A DNA stretch of 46,305 nt from assembly GCA_945867505.1 (NCBI GenBank), contig CAMBIM010000003.1, positions 1 to 46,305 of the forward strand, written 5' to 3'. Source of the DNA: Chitinophaga pinensis (GTDB taxonomy: Bacteria > Bacteroidota > Bacteroidia > Chitinophagales > LD1). Shown piece after piece: positions 1 to 8,606 of the stretch; position 1 is the stretch's first letter; each line of letters begins with the position of its first letter. The notes beneath the pieces are model-generated. The model searched no databases and was not told where the DNA came from. It saw only the letters and a list, made by a program, of their open reading frames with translations. The position numbers and the translations under genes were made by a program.

Positions 1-2
1 CG

Positions 3-1340
3 CAATCACTCGGAACGGTTTTTAGCATTATGTTAATTATGCCAAGTTGGGGTGGAATGATAAACGGATTACTCACATTGCGTGGTGCTTGGGATAAAGT
101 TCGTGATGATGTTGTTCTCAAATTTTATGTAGTAGCCGTTACTGCATACGGTATGGCAACTTTCGAAGGACCAATGCTTTCCATCAAATCGGTAAATGCA
201 GTTTCGCACTATACCGATTGGACTATCGCTCACGTGCATATTGGTGCATTGGGATGGAACGGCTTCCTCACATTCGGAATTCTATTTTGGTTAATACCGC
301 AAATGTATCGCACCACACTTTGGTCAAAGAAGTTAGCGAACATTCACTTCTGGCTAGGAACCCTTGGTATTTTATTCTACGCAGTGCCTATGTATTGGGC
401 AGGCTTTGTTCAAAGTTTTATGTGGAAAGAGTTTACTCCTGAAGGCATTTTGAAGTATCCAAACTTCCTAGAAACGGTTACTGCAATTATGCCGCTTTAC
501 ATGACCCGCGCATTTGGTGGTGGACTTTATTTAGTTGGAACACTCGTAGGTATTTTCAATTTGATAAAAACAATGGGTCAGGGAAATTTCTTGGCTAACG
601 AAGATGCTGAAGCACCGGCTCTTGAAAAGAACTACCAAGCACACGGCACCGAACACTGGCATCGCTGGATTGAACGCAGACCTGTGCAATTACTCGTAGT
701 TGCTTTTGTAATGGTGATTATTGGAGGCGTAATTGAGTTGATTCCAACTTTTTTAATTAAGAGTAATATCCCAACTATCGCCAGTGTAAAACCTTACACT
801 CCGCTAGAATTGCAGGGACGTGATTTGTATATCCGCGAAGGATGTTATGTGTGTCACTCACAAATGATTCGACCTTTCCGCAGCGAAGTAGCGCGTTATG
901 GCGAATACTCAAAGGCCGGTGAGTTTGTTTACGACCATCCTTTCCAATGGGGATCTAAACGCACCGGTCCTGATTTGGCTCGTGAAGGAGGAAAGTATCC
1001 GGATAGCTGGCACTTCAATCACATGGACGACCCGCGCACGATGAGCCCTGGTTCAATCATGCCACCATATCCGCACATGCTTGACCATGATTTGAATATT
1101 TCATTAACCGCGGAAAAAATTCGTGCGATGCAAACACTTGGTGTTCCTTATCCAAAAGGCTACGACAAAATAGCCAATGATGATTTAGAGAAACAGGCAT
1201 TGAAGGTTCAGGCAAGTCTAAAAAAAGACGGAATCAATTGCAGCGAGAAAAAAGAAATAATAGCCATGATAGCTTACCTGCAACGCATAGGCACTGATAT
1301 TAAAGCAGAACCCAAAACAGCAGAGGCAGTTATTAAATAA
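3..1340 (+). CDS. ccoNO: cbb3-type cytochrome c oxidase, fused CcoN-CcoO subunit (5' partial)
   Basis: Catalytic subunit I fused to the membrane-anchored monoheme cytochrome c subunit II of the high-affinity cbb3 oxidase, in the inner membrane. The frame is open to the left window edge, so the N-terminal part of CcoN is missing; the ATG at 30 is internal. The CcoN part shows the HVHIGALGWNG motif typical of CcoN and several hydrophobic helices, ending near nt 590. After a linker and a new membrane helix (about nt 690-750) comes the CcoO part, with the heme c motif CYVCH at nt 843-857 followed by SQMIRPF, and a MPPYP stretch expected to hold the axial methionine. CcoN-CcoO fusion is a usual arrangement in Bacteroidota. 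First visible gene of the locus ccoNO-ccoQ-ccoP-ccoG-ccoH. Family identity is secure. Confidence 0.95.
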   Translation, partial: QSLGTVFSIMLIMPSWGGMINGLLTLRGAWDKVRDDVVLKFYVVAVTAYGMATFEGPMLSIKSVNAVSHYTDWTIAHVHIGALGWNGFLTFGILFWLIPQMYRTTLWSKKLANIHFWLGTLGILFYAVPMYWAGFVQSFMWKEFTPEGILKYPNFLETVTAIMPLYMTRAFGGGLYLVGTLVGIFNLIKTMGQGNFLANEDAEAPALEKNYQAHGTEHWHRWIERRPVQLLVVAFVMVIIGGVIELIPTFLIKSNIPTIASVKPYTPLELQGRDLYIREGCYVCHSQMIRPFRSEVARYGEYSKAGEFVYDHPFQWGSKRTGPDLAREGGKYPDSWHFNHMDDPRTMSPGSIMPPYPHMLDHDLNISLTAEKIRAMQTLGVPYPKGYDKIANDDLEKQALKVQASLKKDGINCSEKKEIIAMIAYLQRIGTDIKAEPKTAEAVIK

Positions 1341-1358
1341 CAACTAAAACAAAGAGCC

Positions 1359-1523
1359 GTGTTTTCATTTTTCAGAAATTATGCAGCTACCATTGATAGT
1401 GTGGATGTATTTCCCAAAGTAGCCCTCTTCATTTTCGTTTTTGTTTTTGCTGCCATGATTTTAATTGCACTAAAAGCCGACAAAAAATATATCGAGGAAA
1501 TTGAACAGTTACCTCTTCAATAA
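1359..1523 (+). CDS. ccoQ: Small single-helix CcoQ-like subunit
   Basis: A 54-codon frame starting with GTG at 1359, 18 nt after the ccoNO stop, and ending with TAA at 1521-1523, 26 nt before ccoP. The product has one strongly hydrophobic helix (residues about 19-40) with a charged C-terminal tail. Size, single helix and position between ccoO and ccoP fit CcoQ, the small subunit that stabilises cbb3 oxidase. Sequence conservation in CcoQ is low, so the name rests mainly on position and topology. No better ATG is available in this frame. Confidence 0.7.
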   Translation: MFSFFRNYAATIDSVDVFPKVALFIFVFVFAAMILIALKADKKYIEEIEQLPLQ

Positions 1524-1549
1524 ATTATAAAACCCAAAAACGAATTGTC

Positions 1550-2677
1550 ATGATAAAATCGTTCAAAAATAATCTACTTCTCTGTGCTGCAATTTTTGCC
1601 AGTACAGTTATATGGGCTCAGGATGCTACACCGGTTGCGGTTTCTGTAACAGGCACTCCAAGTTCCGATAATACGCTGCTTTATCTTCTCATCACCGCTT
1701 GTGCGGTAATGTTGCTGGCTGCATTTTTATTAGGAAATGTTTGGGTTAAACTCGCCAAACTTGCTTTTGACAAGCGTGCAGAGAAAGCAGTCACTGTATT
1801 AATTCTGCTTTTAGCCAGCAATTTTCTTTTCGCACAAGATGCTACACCGGTTGCCGATACTTCATTCAAACTTCCTATGCGGTTAGATTTGATTGTCGGA
1901 ATTTCTGTTTTTGCTATTGAAATGATGGTAGTTCTTTGGATGCTGTTGGGCATACGCAACTTGCTTAAAGAGCTTTCACCTGAAGAAAAGGTAGTGACAA
2001 AACCATTTGCTGTTCAACTGCCGCACATCTTCGATAACATCAATGCCAGTGTTCCTATTGAAAAGGAGCGGGATATTCTACTCGATCATAATTACGATGG
2101 CATTCGCGAGTTAGACAATTCACTTCCTCCTTGGTGGAAATACAGTTTTTATCTTTCTATTATATGGGCATTCTTTTATCTCGCATATTACTATGTAGGT
2201 GGAGGGCCGTCAACACATGATGAATATATTGCCGAAATTCAACAGGCAAAAATTGAGGTAGATGCTTACAATAAAAAGAACGCATTGAACGTAGATGAAA
2301 GCAATGTGAAATATGCCGATGCTATAGGGGTTGCCGAGGGCATGGAAATTTTTAAAACCAATTGCATAGCATGCCACGGGAATGTTGGGGAAGGGAATCA
2401 GGTTGGACCTAACCTTACCGATAATTACTGGATACATGGAGGAACAGCAAACGAACTTTTTAAAACCGTGAAATATGGTTGGCCAGCAAAAGGTATGAAG
2501 AGTTGGGAAACTGATTTGAGTGCAGTGCAGATTAAAAATGTAATCAGCTACATCCATTCTATTCGCGGAACTAACCCGGCAAATGCGAAGGCACCACAGG
2601 GAGATTTATTTACCGAATCAGGTATTGCCAAAACTGATTCAACCTTAGTGGTAGCTACAGACACAACGAAAAAATAA
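1550..2677 (+). CDS. ccoP: cbb3-type cytochrome c oxidase subunit III (CcoP), monoheme
   Basis: Membrane-anchored cytochrome c that passes electrons to CcoO/CcoN. The 375-residue product begins with a signal-like hydrophobic segment ending in AQDATPV, has a helix at about residues 43-62, then a second signal-like segment again ending in AQDATPV (residues about 80-102), a helix at about 113-137, and another at about 203-222 after a WWKYSF motif typical of CcoP. The single heme c site is CIACH at residues 272-276, followed by a GPNLTD motif. Canonical proteobacterial CcoP has two heme sites; only one is seen here. The 20-nt stretches at 1619-1638 and 1835-1854 differ at one base, suggesting an internal duplication of the leader region. 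The next gene, ccoG, starts directly after the stop codon. Confidence 0.92.
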   Translation: MIKSFKNNLLLCAAIFASTVIWAQDATPVAVSVTGTPSSDNTLLYLLITACAVMLLAAFLLGNVWVKLAKLAFDKRAEKAVTVLILLLASNFLFAQDATPVADTSFKLPMRLDLIVGISVFAIEMMVVLWMLLGIRNLLKELSPEEKVVTKPFAVQLPHIFDNINASVPIEKERDILLDHNYDGIRELDNSLPPWWKYSFYLSIIWAFFYLAYYYVGGGPSTHDEYIAEIQQAKIEVDAYNKKNALNVDESNVKYADAIGVAEGMEIFKTNCIACHGNVGEGNQVGPNLTDNYWIHGGTANELFKTVKYGWPAKGMKSWETDLSAVQIKNVISYIHSIRGTNPANAKAPQGDLFTESGIAKTDSTLVVATDTTKK

Positions 2678-4072
2678 GTGAGCGCGCCTAACGAACTTTT
2701 CAGGGATTCTTTTGGCACGATTACTAAAGATGGTAAACGCAACTGGGTTTTTGCAAAAAAGCCGCACGGAAAGTTTTACAATGGCAGAACCATTGTCAGT
2801 ATAGTTTATCTCCTCGTATTCTTTGCCCTGCCTTGGATAAAAATCCATGACGAGCCGCTTTTTCTTTTCAACATGTTTGAGCGCAAGTTCATTTTGTTTG
2901 GAATGATTTTTTGGCCGCAGGATTTTTTCGTGTTCGCATTAGGCATGCTTACGTTTATTGTTTTCGTAGTTCTTTTTACGGTAGTGTTTGGTAGAATTTT
3001 TTGCGGATGGGTTTGTCCGCAGACTATTTTTATGGAAATGGTTTTCCGCAAAATTGAATACTGGATTGATGGTGATGCCGAAAAACAAAAGCGATTAAGT
3101 GCCATGACGTGGAATGGAGAGAAAATTCTTAAACGTGCAGGAAAATTTGTGGCGTTCTTCACTATGTCATTTGTCATCGCCAACTACTTTTTGTCTTATC
3201 TCATTGGAATGGATGACGTGATGCTTTACATGAAGGAGGGAATTGCCGCACACTTGGCCACCTTTATTCCGCTAATCATCTTCACCTGCACTTTCTTTTT
3301 TGTTTACTGGTGGTTTCGCGAGCAAGCTTGTTTAATTGTTTGCCCTTACGGAAGATTACAAGGTGTAATGCTCGATCCGAATTCAATTGTTGTGGCATAC
3401 GATTATGTACGTGGTGAACCCAGAGGGAAAATTAGCAAAGAAGAAACCGAAAAGAAAGGTGATTGCATTGATTGCTTTGACTGCGTTCGTGTTTGTCCTA
3501 CCGGTATTGATATCCGCAACGGCACACAAATGGAGTGCGTAAACTGCACGGCATGTATTGATGCCTGTGATGCTATCATGACTAAAGTGCATCGCGATAC
3601 CGGTTTAATTCGCTACGCTTCTGAAAACAATATTAAGAAAGGCGAGAAGTTGCACATGACCGTGCGCACCGGTGCCTATATAGGTGTGTTGGTTGTTTTG
3701 ATTGGTGTGCTCACCACACTTTTAGCAACCAGAAAAGATATTCAGGCTACTATTATGCGCGCCCAGGGAATATTATATCAAGACCAACCAGGAAACAAAA
3801 TCAGTAACATTTACAACATCAAACTCATTAATAAAACGCGGAAAGATATTCCTGTTCAATTACGGTTGGAAGATGAAGAAAAATTGCACGGCACCATAAA
3901 AATGGTAGGCAAAGACCTGCACGTTCCAAGCGAATGTATTGGTGACGGAGTATTCTTCGTAATTATGGATAAGAGCGAATTGCATCACCGGAAAAATAAT
4001 ATTGAAATTGGAATTTACACAGGCGATAGAAGAATTCAGGTAGTGAAGACAAATTTTGTAGCACCTAACTAA
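2678..4072 (+). CDS. ccoG: Cytochrome c oxidase accessory protein CcoG (FixG/RdxA family)
   Basis: Membrane protein with iron-sulfur clusters needed for cbb3 oxidase maturation; in studied members it acts in copper handling. The 464-residue product starts at GTG 2678, immediately after the ccoP stop. It shows several transmembrane helices, the cysteine motifs CGWVCPQ and CLIVCPYGR, and a ferredoxin-like region with two 4Fe-4S cysteine sets (CIDCFDCVRVCP and CVNCTACIDACD, nt about 3463-3572). A final helix (nt about 3670-3725) is followed by the Ig-like FixG C-terminal domain. Length and domain order are normal for the family. Confidence 0.95.
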   Translation: MSAPNELFRDSFGTITKDGKRNWVFAKKPHGKFYNGRTIVSIVYLLVFFALPWIKIHDEPLFLFNMFERKFILFGMIFWPQDFFVFALGMLTFIVFVVLFTVVFGRIFCGWVCPQTIFMEMVFRKIEYWIDGDAEKQKRLSAMTWNGEKILKRAGKFVAFFTMSFVIANYFLSYLIGMDDVMLYMKEGIAAHLATFIPLIIFTCTFFFVYWWFREQACLIVCPYGRLQGVMLDPNSIVVAYDYVRGEPRGKISKEETEKKGDCIDCFDCVRVCPTGIDIRNGTQMECVNCTACIDACDAIMTKVHRDTGLIRYASENNIKKGEKLHMTVRTGAYIGVLVVLIGVLTTLLATRKDIQATIMRAQGILYQDQPGNKISNIYNIKLINKTRKDIPVQLRLEDEEKLHGTIKMVGKDLHVPSECIGDGVFFVIMDKSELHHRKNNIEIGIYTGDRRIQVVKTNFVAPN

Positions 4073-4082
4073 ATAAACGATT

Positions 4083-4529
4083 ATGAAAAATTTAAACTGG
4101 GGCTGGCGGATAGTGATTCTCTACGGAGGGTTTGTGCTAATGATGCTTTTCTTGGTATGGAAAGCAAGTACTGTTAAAGATGATTTAGTATCACCGGATT
4201 ATTACGCTAAAGAGTTAAAATTTCAGGAGCAAGTAGATAAACAAAAAAGAACTCACGCATTGAAAGAGCAACTAAACTGGAATGTAGAAGGCAAAAAAAT
4301 TGCCATTCAGTTTCCAAATGATATGCTTAGCAAAAATGTGAAGGCAGAAATTCTTTTCTACAATGCTTCATCTGCAAAAAGAGATTTTACATTGAGTTGC
4401 TCTCCAGATTCAACCGGCTTATGTCAGGTTAACTCGGATAAACTTCAACACGGTGTTTACGAAATGAAAATTGACTGGAGTGCTGGATGTGTGAGTTACT
4501 ACAACGAAGGCACTATAAATATTCAGTAA
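4083..4529 (+). CDS. ccoH: FixH/CcoH family protein
   Basis: Membrane-anchored cbb3 assembly factor. The 148-residue product begins with NWGWRIVILYGGFV, one transmembrane helix (residues about 8-26) typical of FixH, followed by a VSPDYYAKEL motif that is characteristic of the family and an extracytoplasmic beta-rich domain. It lies 10 nt after ccoG. Its TAA stop overlaps by one base (TAATG) the start of the next gene, indicating translational coupling in the same operon. Confidence 0.9.
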   Translation: MKNLNWGWRIVILYGGFVLMMLFLVWKASTVKDDLVSPDYYAKELKFQEQVDKQKRTHALKEQLNWNVEGKKIAIQFPNDMLSKNVKAEILFYNASSAKRDFTLSCSPDSTGLCQVNSDKLQHGVYEMKIDWSAGCVSYYNEGTINIQ

Positions 4530-5242
4530 TGGAATTCTTAATCGCGGCAATATCACTCGGCTTCCTCGGAAGTTTCCACTGCATAGGCATGTGCGGTCCT
4601 ATTGCTATGGCATTGCCGCTGGGAAGAGAAACTAAATTCAAAAGAGTTACCGGTGGTATAGTTTACAACCTTGGCAGAGTGTTTACGTATGGAGCTTTCG
4701 GCTTGCTCTTTGGTTTACTCGGTAAAGCTTTTGTGGTTGGCGGTTACCAGCAAATTCTATCCATCACTCTTGGTGTAATAATTCTGTTTGGCTTGCTTTT
4801 GCCTTCACGGGCAACATCTTTTTTAGGATTGACGAAAATCATATTGCCAATAGTTACGAAAGTAAAATCTTCGTTGGGTAATTTGTTTAAGCAAAAAAGT
4901 TACGTATCGCTCATTTCTATTGGTGTATTGAACGGATTGCTTCCCTGCGGGTTGGTTTACTTAGGTGTAGCCGGTGCTATTGCCACCGGTGATGCATGGA
5001 AAGGAAGTTTGTTCATGATGGCATTCGGTTTAGGAACTCTACCAGCTATGCTTTTTGTTTCTATGGCATCAAGTGCCATTAGTATTCAATGGAGAAGTAA
5101 AGTAAGAAGAGCAGTGCCGGTGTTTGTAGGAGTAATGGCTTGTGTGTTGATTTTGCGCGGAATGAATTTGGGTATTCCATACGTAAGTCCAGAGTTAAGT
5201 AAAATAGATTGCACGAAACATAATTGCTGTAATAAAAAATAA
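4529..5242 (+). CDS. TauE/SafE- or DsbD-like six-helix membrane protein of the cbb3 locus
   Basis: Predicted 237-residue inner membrane protein. Start chosen at ATG 4529 because it overlaps the ccoH stop (TAATG) and gives a clean first helix; an upstream in-frame ATG at 4487 lies inside ccoH. It has about six hydrophobic segments with the conserved FHCIGMCGPIAMALPL motif near the N-terminus and NGLLPCGLVY in the middle, as in the UreH/DsbD-like transmembrane family commonly encoded next to ccoGH in Bacteroidota. Paired cysteines near the membrane and a cysteine-rich C-terminus (CTKHNCC) suggest metal or thiol chemistry, perhaps copper delivery to the oxidase; that role is inferred from location. 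Confidence 0.85.
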   Translation: MEFLIAAISLGFLGSFHCIGMCGPIAMALPLGRETKFKRVTGGIVYNLGRVFTYGAFGLLFGLLGKAFVVGGYQQILSITLGVIILFGLLLPSRATSFLGLTKIILPIVTKVKSSLGNLFKQKSYVSLISIGVLNGLLPCGLVYLGVAGAIATGDAWKGSLFMMAFGLGTLPAMLFVSMASSAISIQWRSKVRRAVPVFVGVMACVLILRGMNLGIPYVSPELSKIDCTKHNCCNKK

Positions 5243-5246
5243 AGTC

Positions 5247-5672
5247 ATGGAAATTCTAATCACCGACTCAAGAACGATAAGCGAAGTGCAACGCGACTTC
5301 AGCAGGGTGTTTCCTTTTTTGAAACTCGAGTTTTTTGATGCACCATATAAGGAAGAGAAAGCTCTACCTAAATCTAAAATATTTACACATGATAGTAAGC
5401 TTTCGCTGTGCCGTAAAAAGCATATAGATGGTAAACTGGAAGTTGAAAAAGATGAAAAGGTTAAAGATTTAGAAATGCAGCTTTGGAATACTTTTGGGCT
5501 TTCGGCACAGGTGTTTCGTAAGAGCGGAAATCTTTGGATAGAAACTTCTCTTACCGATAGCTGGACGCTTGAACAACAAAACCGCGAAGGATTAGAAATG
5601 AGTAGCGTGCATAAAAATCCTTATACAGAAGCTGAAGAACAGGATTTGACCGACCGCGATAAGTGGGAGTAG
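5247..5672 (+). CDS. Conserved-looking protein of unknown function
   Basis: A 141-residue soluble, charged protein with no signal peptide or membrane helix, not recognised as a named family. ATG at 5247 follows the previous stop by 4 nt, so it belongs to the cbb3-locus transcription unit. The middle part contains VKDLEMQLWNTFGLSAQVFRK, then WIETSLTDSWTLEQQNREG, which looks like a folded domain of about 100 residues. The C-terminus is acidic (EAEEQDLTDRDKWE). The TAG stop is one base before the start of the next (broken) gene. Translation and base use match the neighbours, so it is very likely a real gene, but no function can be given. Confidence 0.8.
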   Translation: MEILITDSRTISEVQRDFSRVFPFLKLEFFDAPYKEEKALPKSKIFTHDSKLSLCRKKHIDGKLEVEKDEKVKDLEMQLWNTFGLSAQVFRKSGNLWIETSLTDSWTLEQQNREGLEMSSVHKNPYTEAEEQDLTDRDKWE

Positions 5673-5673
5673 T

Positions 5674-6079
5674 ATGTCAATAGCTTTGAGAATACTTTCA
5701 AACATCCTTCTCCTCTTTAATGGCATTGGTGCATTTTACGGAAGTGTAAAATTTATAACTGACCCAAGCGGAGCAAGTTTGGGAATGACGGTTTCCTTGC
5801 TGGAGCATTCCCCTTTCCCTAATTATTTTAATTCTCGGAATCATTCTCTTGATTGCAAACGGCATCTTGAGTTTTGTTGTTATCGCTCTAATTCTTTTGA
5901 ACGAAAATATTTATCCATTAGCGATAATTGCAGAAGGTTGTATCCTGTTTTTATGGATAGCTATTCAGGTTATTATGCTGCGAAGTGTAGCAGGTTTACA
6001 TATTACACTTTGGACTGTTGTAGTTTTACTAATATTATCTGGAATTGCACTGAACCGAAAGATGCTCCTCAAAAGATAA
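5674..6079 (+). pseudogene. Small four-helix membrane protein with a frameshift
   Basis: Translation from ATG 5674 gives a convincing membrane protein (MSIALRILSNILLLFNGIGA...) until residue about 51 (SPFPNY), after which that frame turns into non-membrane sequence. From about 5825 the +1 shifted frame continues a hydrophobic protein (ILGIILLIANGILSF...) to the TAA at 6077-6079. Removing one T from the TTTT run at about 5826-5829 joins both halves into a protein of about 134 residues with four hydrophobic segments and puts its stop one base before the next ATG at 6081. Either a recent frameshift mutation or a sequencing/assembly error; the intact downstream half argues for an error or a very recent event. 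Confidence 0.75.
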
Positions 6080-6080
6080 C

Positions 6081-6818
6081 ATGACCATCATCTTCGCCTT
6101 ACTAGCTCTTCTTGCCGAGATAATAGGAACGGTAGGCGGGTTTGGGTCATCTTTATTTTTTGTTCCCTTAGCAGGATTGTTTTTTGATTTTAAAACCGTT
6201 CTCGGTATTACAGCCGTATTCCATGTTTTTAGCAACCTAAGCAAACTGATATTGTTCCGCAAAACTATTGACTGGAAACTGTCTTTGCTTTTTGGAATTC
6301 CGAGTGTTGCCTTTGTAATTTTGGGAGCGTGGTTGACCAACAAAATTAATTTCCGGTACGATCAATTATTTCTCGCACTCTTTCTCATTTCATTCAGTGC
6401 ATTGCTGCTCTTGAAGCCCGATTTTAAATTGCAGGCGAATAATCTTACCAGCATAACCGGGGGAAGCTTTGCTGGATTTCTTGCAGGTTTTATTGGCACC
6501 GGTGGAGCAATAAGAGGATTGAGTTTAGCAGCTTATAATTTGGAGAAGAGTTTTTTTGTTGGAACATCGGCAGCCATTGATATGGGCGTTGATTTAAGCA
6601 GAAGCGTAATCTATATCAGCAATGATTACCTGAACCCGAAAGATTATTACCTGCTTCCCATATTGTTTGTTGTGTCTGTTATTGGTTCTTATATCGGCAA
6701 GTTGTTGTTATCTAAAATTAATCAGGAACATTTTCGGAAAATCGTTTTGGGTTTAGTACTAGGTGTTGGCATATTTATGTTCGTGCGTAGCAGTATAGAT
6801 TTAACTAAGAATCTTTGA
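6081..6818 (+). CDS. TauE/SafE (TSUP) family membrane permease
   Basis: A 245-residue polytopic protein of the sulfite exporter TauE/SafE superfamily, which exports or imports small anions; the substrate here is unknown. It has about eight hydrophobic segments in two halves with glycine-rich repeats: GTVGGFGSSLFFVPLAG near the N-terminus and GFIGTGGAIRGLSLAAY near residue 140. ATG 6081 lies one base after the stop of the preceding broken membrane gene, so the pair was probably co-translated. It is distinct from the shorter DsbD-like TauE/SafE protein at 4529-5242. Confidence 0.88.
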   Translation: MTIIFALLALLAEIIGTVGGFGSSLFFVPLAGLFFDFKTVLGITAVFHVFSNLSKLILFRKTIDWKLSLLFGIPSVAFVILGAWLTNKINFRYDQLFLALFLISFSALLLLKPDFKLQANNLTSITGGSFAGFLAGFIGTGGAIRGLSLAAYNLEKSFFVGTSAAIDMGVDLSRSVIYISNDYLNPKDYYLLPILFVVSVIGSYIGKLLLSKINQEHFRKIVLGLVLGVGIFMFVRSSIDLTKNL

Positions 6819-6845
6819 TTTAAATTTTTGTTTGCGCACAGGAGC

Positions 6846-6853
6846 TAAATTTG
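6846..6853 (+). promoter_or_regulatory. Possible -7 promoter element for the mla-type operon
   Basis: TAAATTTG is an exact match to the Bacteroidota -7 consensus TAnnTTTG, about 140 nt upstream of the GTG of the permease gene. No TTG is found at the ideal 17-23 nt upstream (the nearest are 15 and 28 nt away), so this is a weak call. The surrounding gap (6819-6993) also holds an 8-bp inverted repeat, ATGACAAT at 6881-6888 and ATTGTCAT at 6922-6929. Confidence 0.3.
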
Positions 6854-6993
6854 GAGGGTATCATCTTCGTGCTCCGATATATGACAATTCCAGAATGTAT
6901 AAATCAAGCTATTCATTGATTATTGTCATTCTTTCATTTGACTTAACTCAGCATGACTTACCGTTTTCTCAAGGATATTTGACAAAAGAATAA

Positions 6994-7824
6994 GTGGAAA
7001 ATAATCCAGCCGAAACAACTCCTGCTAAAAAACAATCAGAGCCAATTTGGGTTTCTGTTTTACCTGAAGAATTTCGCGATTTTTTAAATGAGGTTGGTGA
7101 AATAGTGCGATTTGTGATGCGGTTTTTTCGCGAGGTTTTTATGCCTCCTTATGAGTTGAAGGAAATCTTTCACCAGTCGTATGAAATTGGTTATCGCTCA
7201 TTGCCGTTGGTGGCTTTAACCGCATTTATTATTGGTTTGGTTCTCACTTTGCAATCGCGCCCCACATTGGCACGTTTTGGTGCTGAATCGTGGTTGCCTG
7301 CTATGGTAGGTATCAGTATTATACGCGAGATAGGTCCTGTAATTGTGGCGTTAGTATGTGCCGGTAAAATTGGTTCTAGTATTGGTGCCGAGTTGGGTTC
7401 AATGAAGGTGACCGAGCAGATAGATGCAATGGAAGTAAGCGGCACCAACCCGTTTAAATATATTGTGGTTTCGCGCATTATCAGCACTACTTTCATGATT
7501 CCTATTTTAGTAATTATGGGTGATGCTGTTGCGTTAATCGGTTCTTTTATTGCCGTTAAACTCACTAGTGCCATTAGCATTACGCTATTCTTTAATCAGG
7601 TATTTGAAAGCACCGATTTCAGCGATTTTATACCTGCGTTTGTCAAAACATTTTTTTTTGGTTTTGCTATTGGTCTGGTAGGTTGTTACAAAGGCTACAA
7701 TTCGAAAAAAGGAACCGAAGGGGTTGGCGAGTCGGCAAATTCATCTGTGGTGATTGCCTCGTTGCTTGTGTTTATTATTGATTTAATAGCTGTTCAAATC
7801 ACCCAATTTTTCGGGTATTTATAA
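6994..7824 (+). CDS. mlaE: MlaE-family lipid ABC transporter permease
   Basis: Inner membrane permease of an MCE-type transporter moving phospholipids or other hydrophobic compounds between the membranes. The 276-residue product has a soluble N-terminal tail and then the MlaE domain with about five to six helices; GPVIVALVCAGKIGSSIGAELGSMKVTEQIDA and SGTNPF are family signatures (about residues 112-152). The start is GTG 6994, the first plausible start after a stop codon at 6991-6993; internal ATGs would cut into the family region. The stop overlaps the next ATG by one base (TAATG), so it is translationally coupled to the ATPase gene. Confidence 0.93.
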   Translation: MENNPAETTPAKKQSEPIWVSVLPEEFRDFLNEVGEIVRFVMRFFREVFMPPYELKEIFHQSYEIGYRSLPLVALTAFIIGLVLTLQSRPTLARFGAESWLPAMVGISIIREIGPVIVALVCAGKIGSSIGAELGSMKVTEQIDAMEVSGTNPFKYIVVSRIISTTFMIPILVIMGDAVALIGSFIAVKLTSAISITLFFNQVFESTDFSDFIPAFVKTFFFGFAIGLVGCYKGYNSKKGTEGVGESANSSVVIASLLVFIIDLIAVQITQFFGYL

Positions 7825-8603
7825 TGGAAACAATTTCAAGAACCAACACAGAAGCGTTGCCGAAATACGGTGAATCTATTATAGAGATATCAAGCCTTTG
7901 TAAATCATTTGGCGATAATTATGTGCTGAACCAATTTAACCTAACGGTAAGGCGCGGAGAAAATGTGGTGGTGCTGGGCAAATCCGGTTGCGGTAAATCG
8001 GTGTTGATTAAATGTGTGGTGGGTTTGTTGAAATATGAAGAAGGTTCATTACAGGTTTTTGGAAAAGAAATTAATTCGCTAAAACAGAAAGAATTGGATG
8101 AAATGCGAGCGCGAATAGGTTTTGTGTTTCAGAGCAGTGCGCTGTATGATAGTATGACGGTTCGCCAAAATCTGGAATTTGCTTTGCGCAGACATGGCAA
8201 AGGAAAAACCAAACAGGAGGTGGATCAGTTGGTAGAAGAAATGTTGGATAATGTGAGTTTGGCAAATGCCATTAACCTAATGCCTTCTGAACTATCGGGC
8301 GGTATGCGTAAACGAATAGGATTGGCGCGTTCCCTTATTTTAAAACCCGAACTAATGCTTTATGATGAACCAACCACCGGTCTCGATCCTATTACTGCAG
8401 AAGAAATAAGCAATATGATGTTGGCTATGCAACATAAATACAATACTTCAAGCATCATTATTTCTCACGATATGCATTGTGCTCGGCTTACAGCTAACCG
8501 CTTGGCAGTAATGATTGACGGAATAAATTATGCCGAAGGAACTTTTGAAGAATTAAGTAAAATGAATGACCCAAAGGTGAATGCATTTTTCAAAAAACAA
8601 TAA
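7824..8603 (+). CDS. mlaF: MlaF-family ABC transporter ATP-binding protein
   Basis: Cytoplasmic ATPase energising the adjacent MlaE permease. The 259-residue protein shows a complete nucleotide-binding domain: Walker A GKSGCGKS (residues about 52-60), Q-loop VFQSSALYDSMTV, ABC signature LSGGMRKR, Walker B LMLYDEPTTGLDP and a switch histidine in IIISHD. SALYDSMTV and GGMRKR are typical of the MlaF subgroup. The start overlaps the permease stop and the MCE gene follows after 3 nt. Confidence 0.95.
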   Translation: METISRTNTEALPKYGESIIEISSLCKSFGDNYVLNQFNLTVRRGENVVVLGKSGCGKSVLIKCVVGLLKYEEGSLQVFGKEINSLKQKELDEMRARIGFVFQSSALYDSMTVRQNLEFALRRHGKGKTKQEVDQLVEEMLDNVSLANAINLMPSELSGGMRKRIGLARSLILKPELMLYDEPTTGLDPITAEEISNMMLAMQHKYNTSSIIISHDMHCARLTANRLAVMIDGINYAEGTFEELSKMNDPKVNAFFKKQ

Positions 8604-8606
8604 ACT

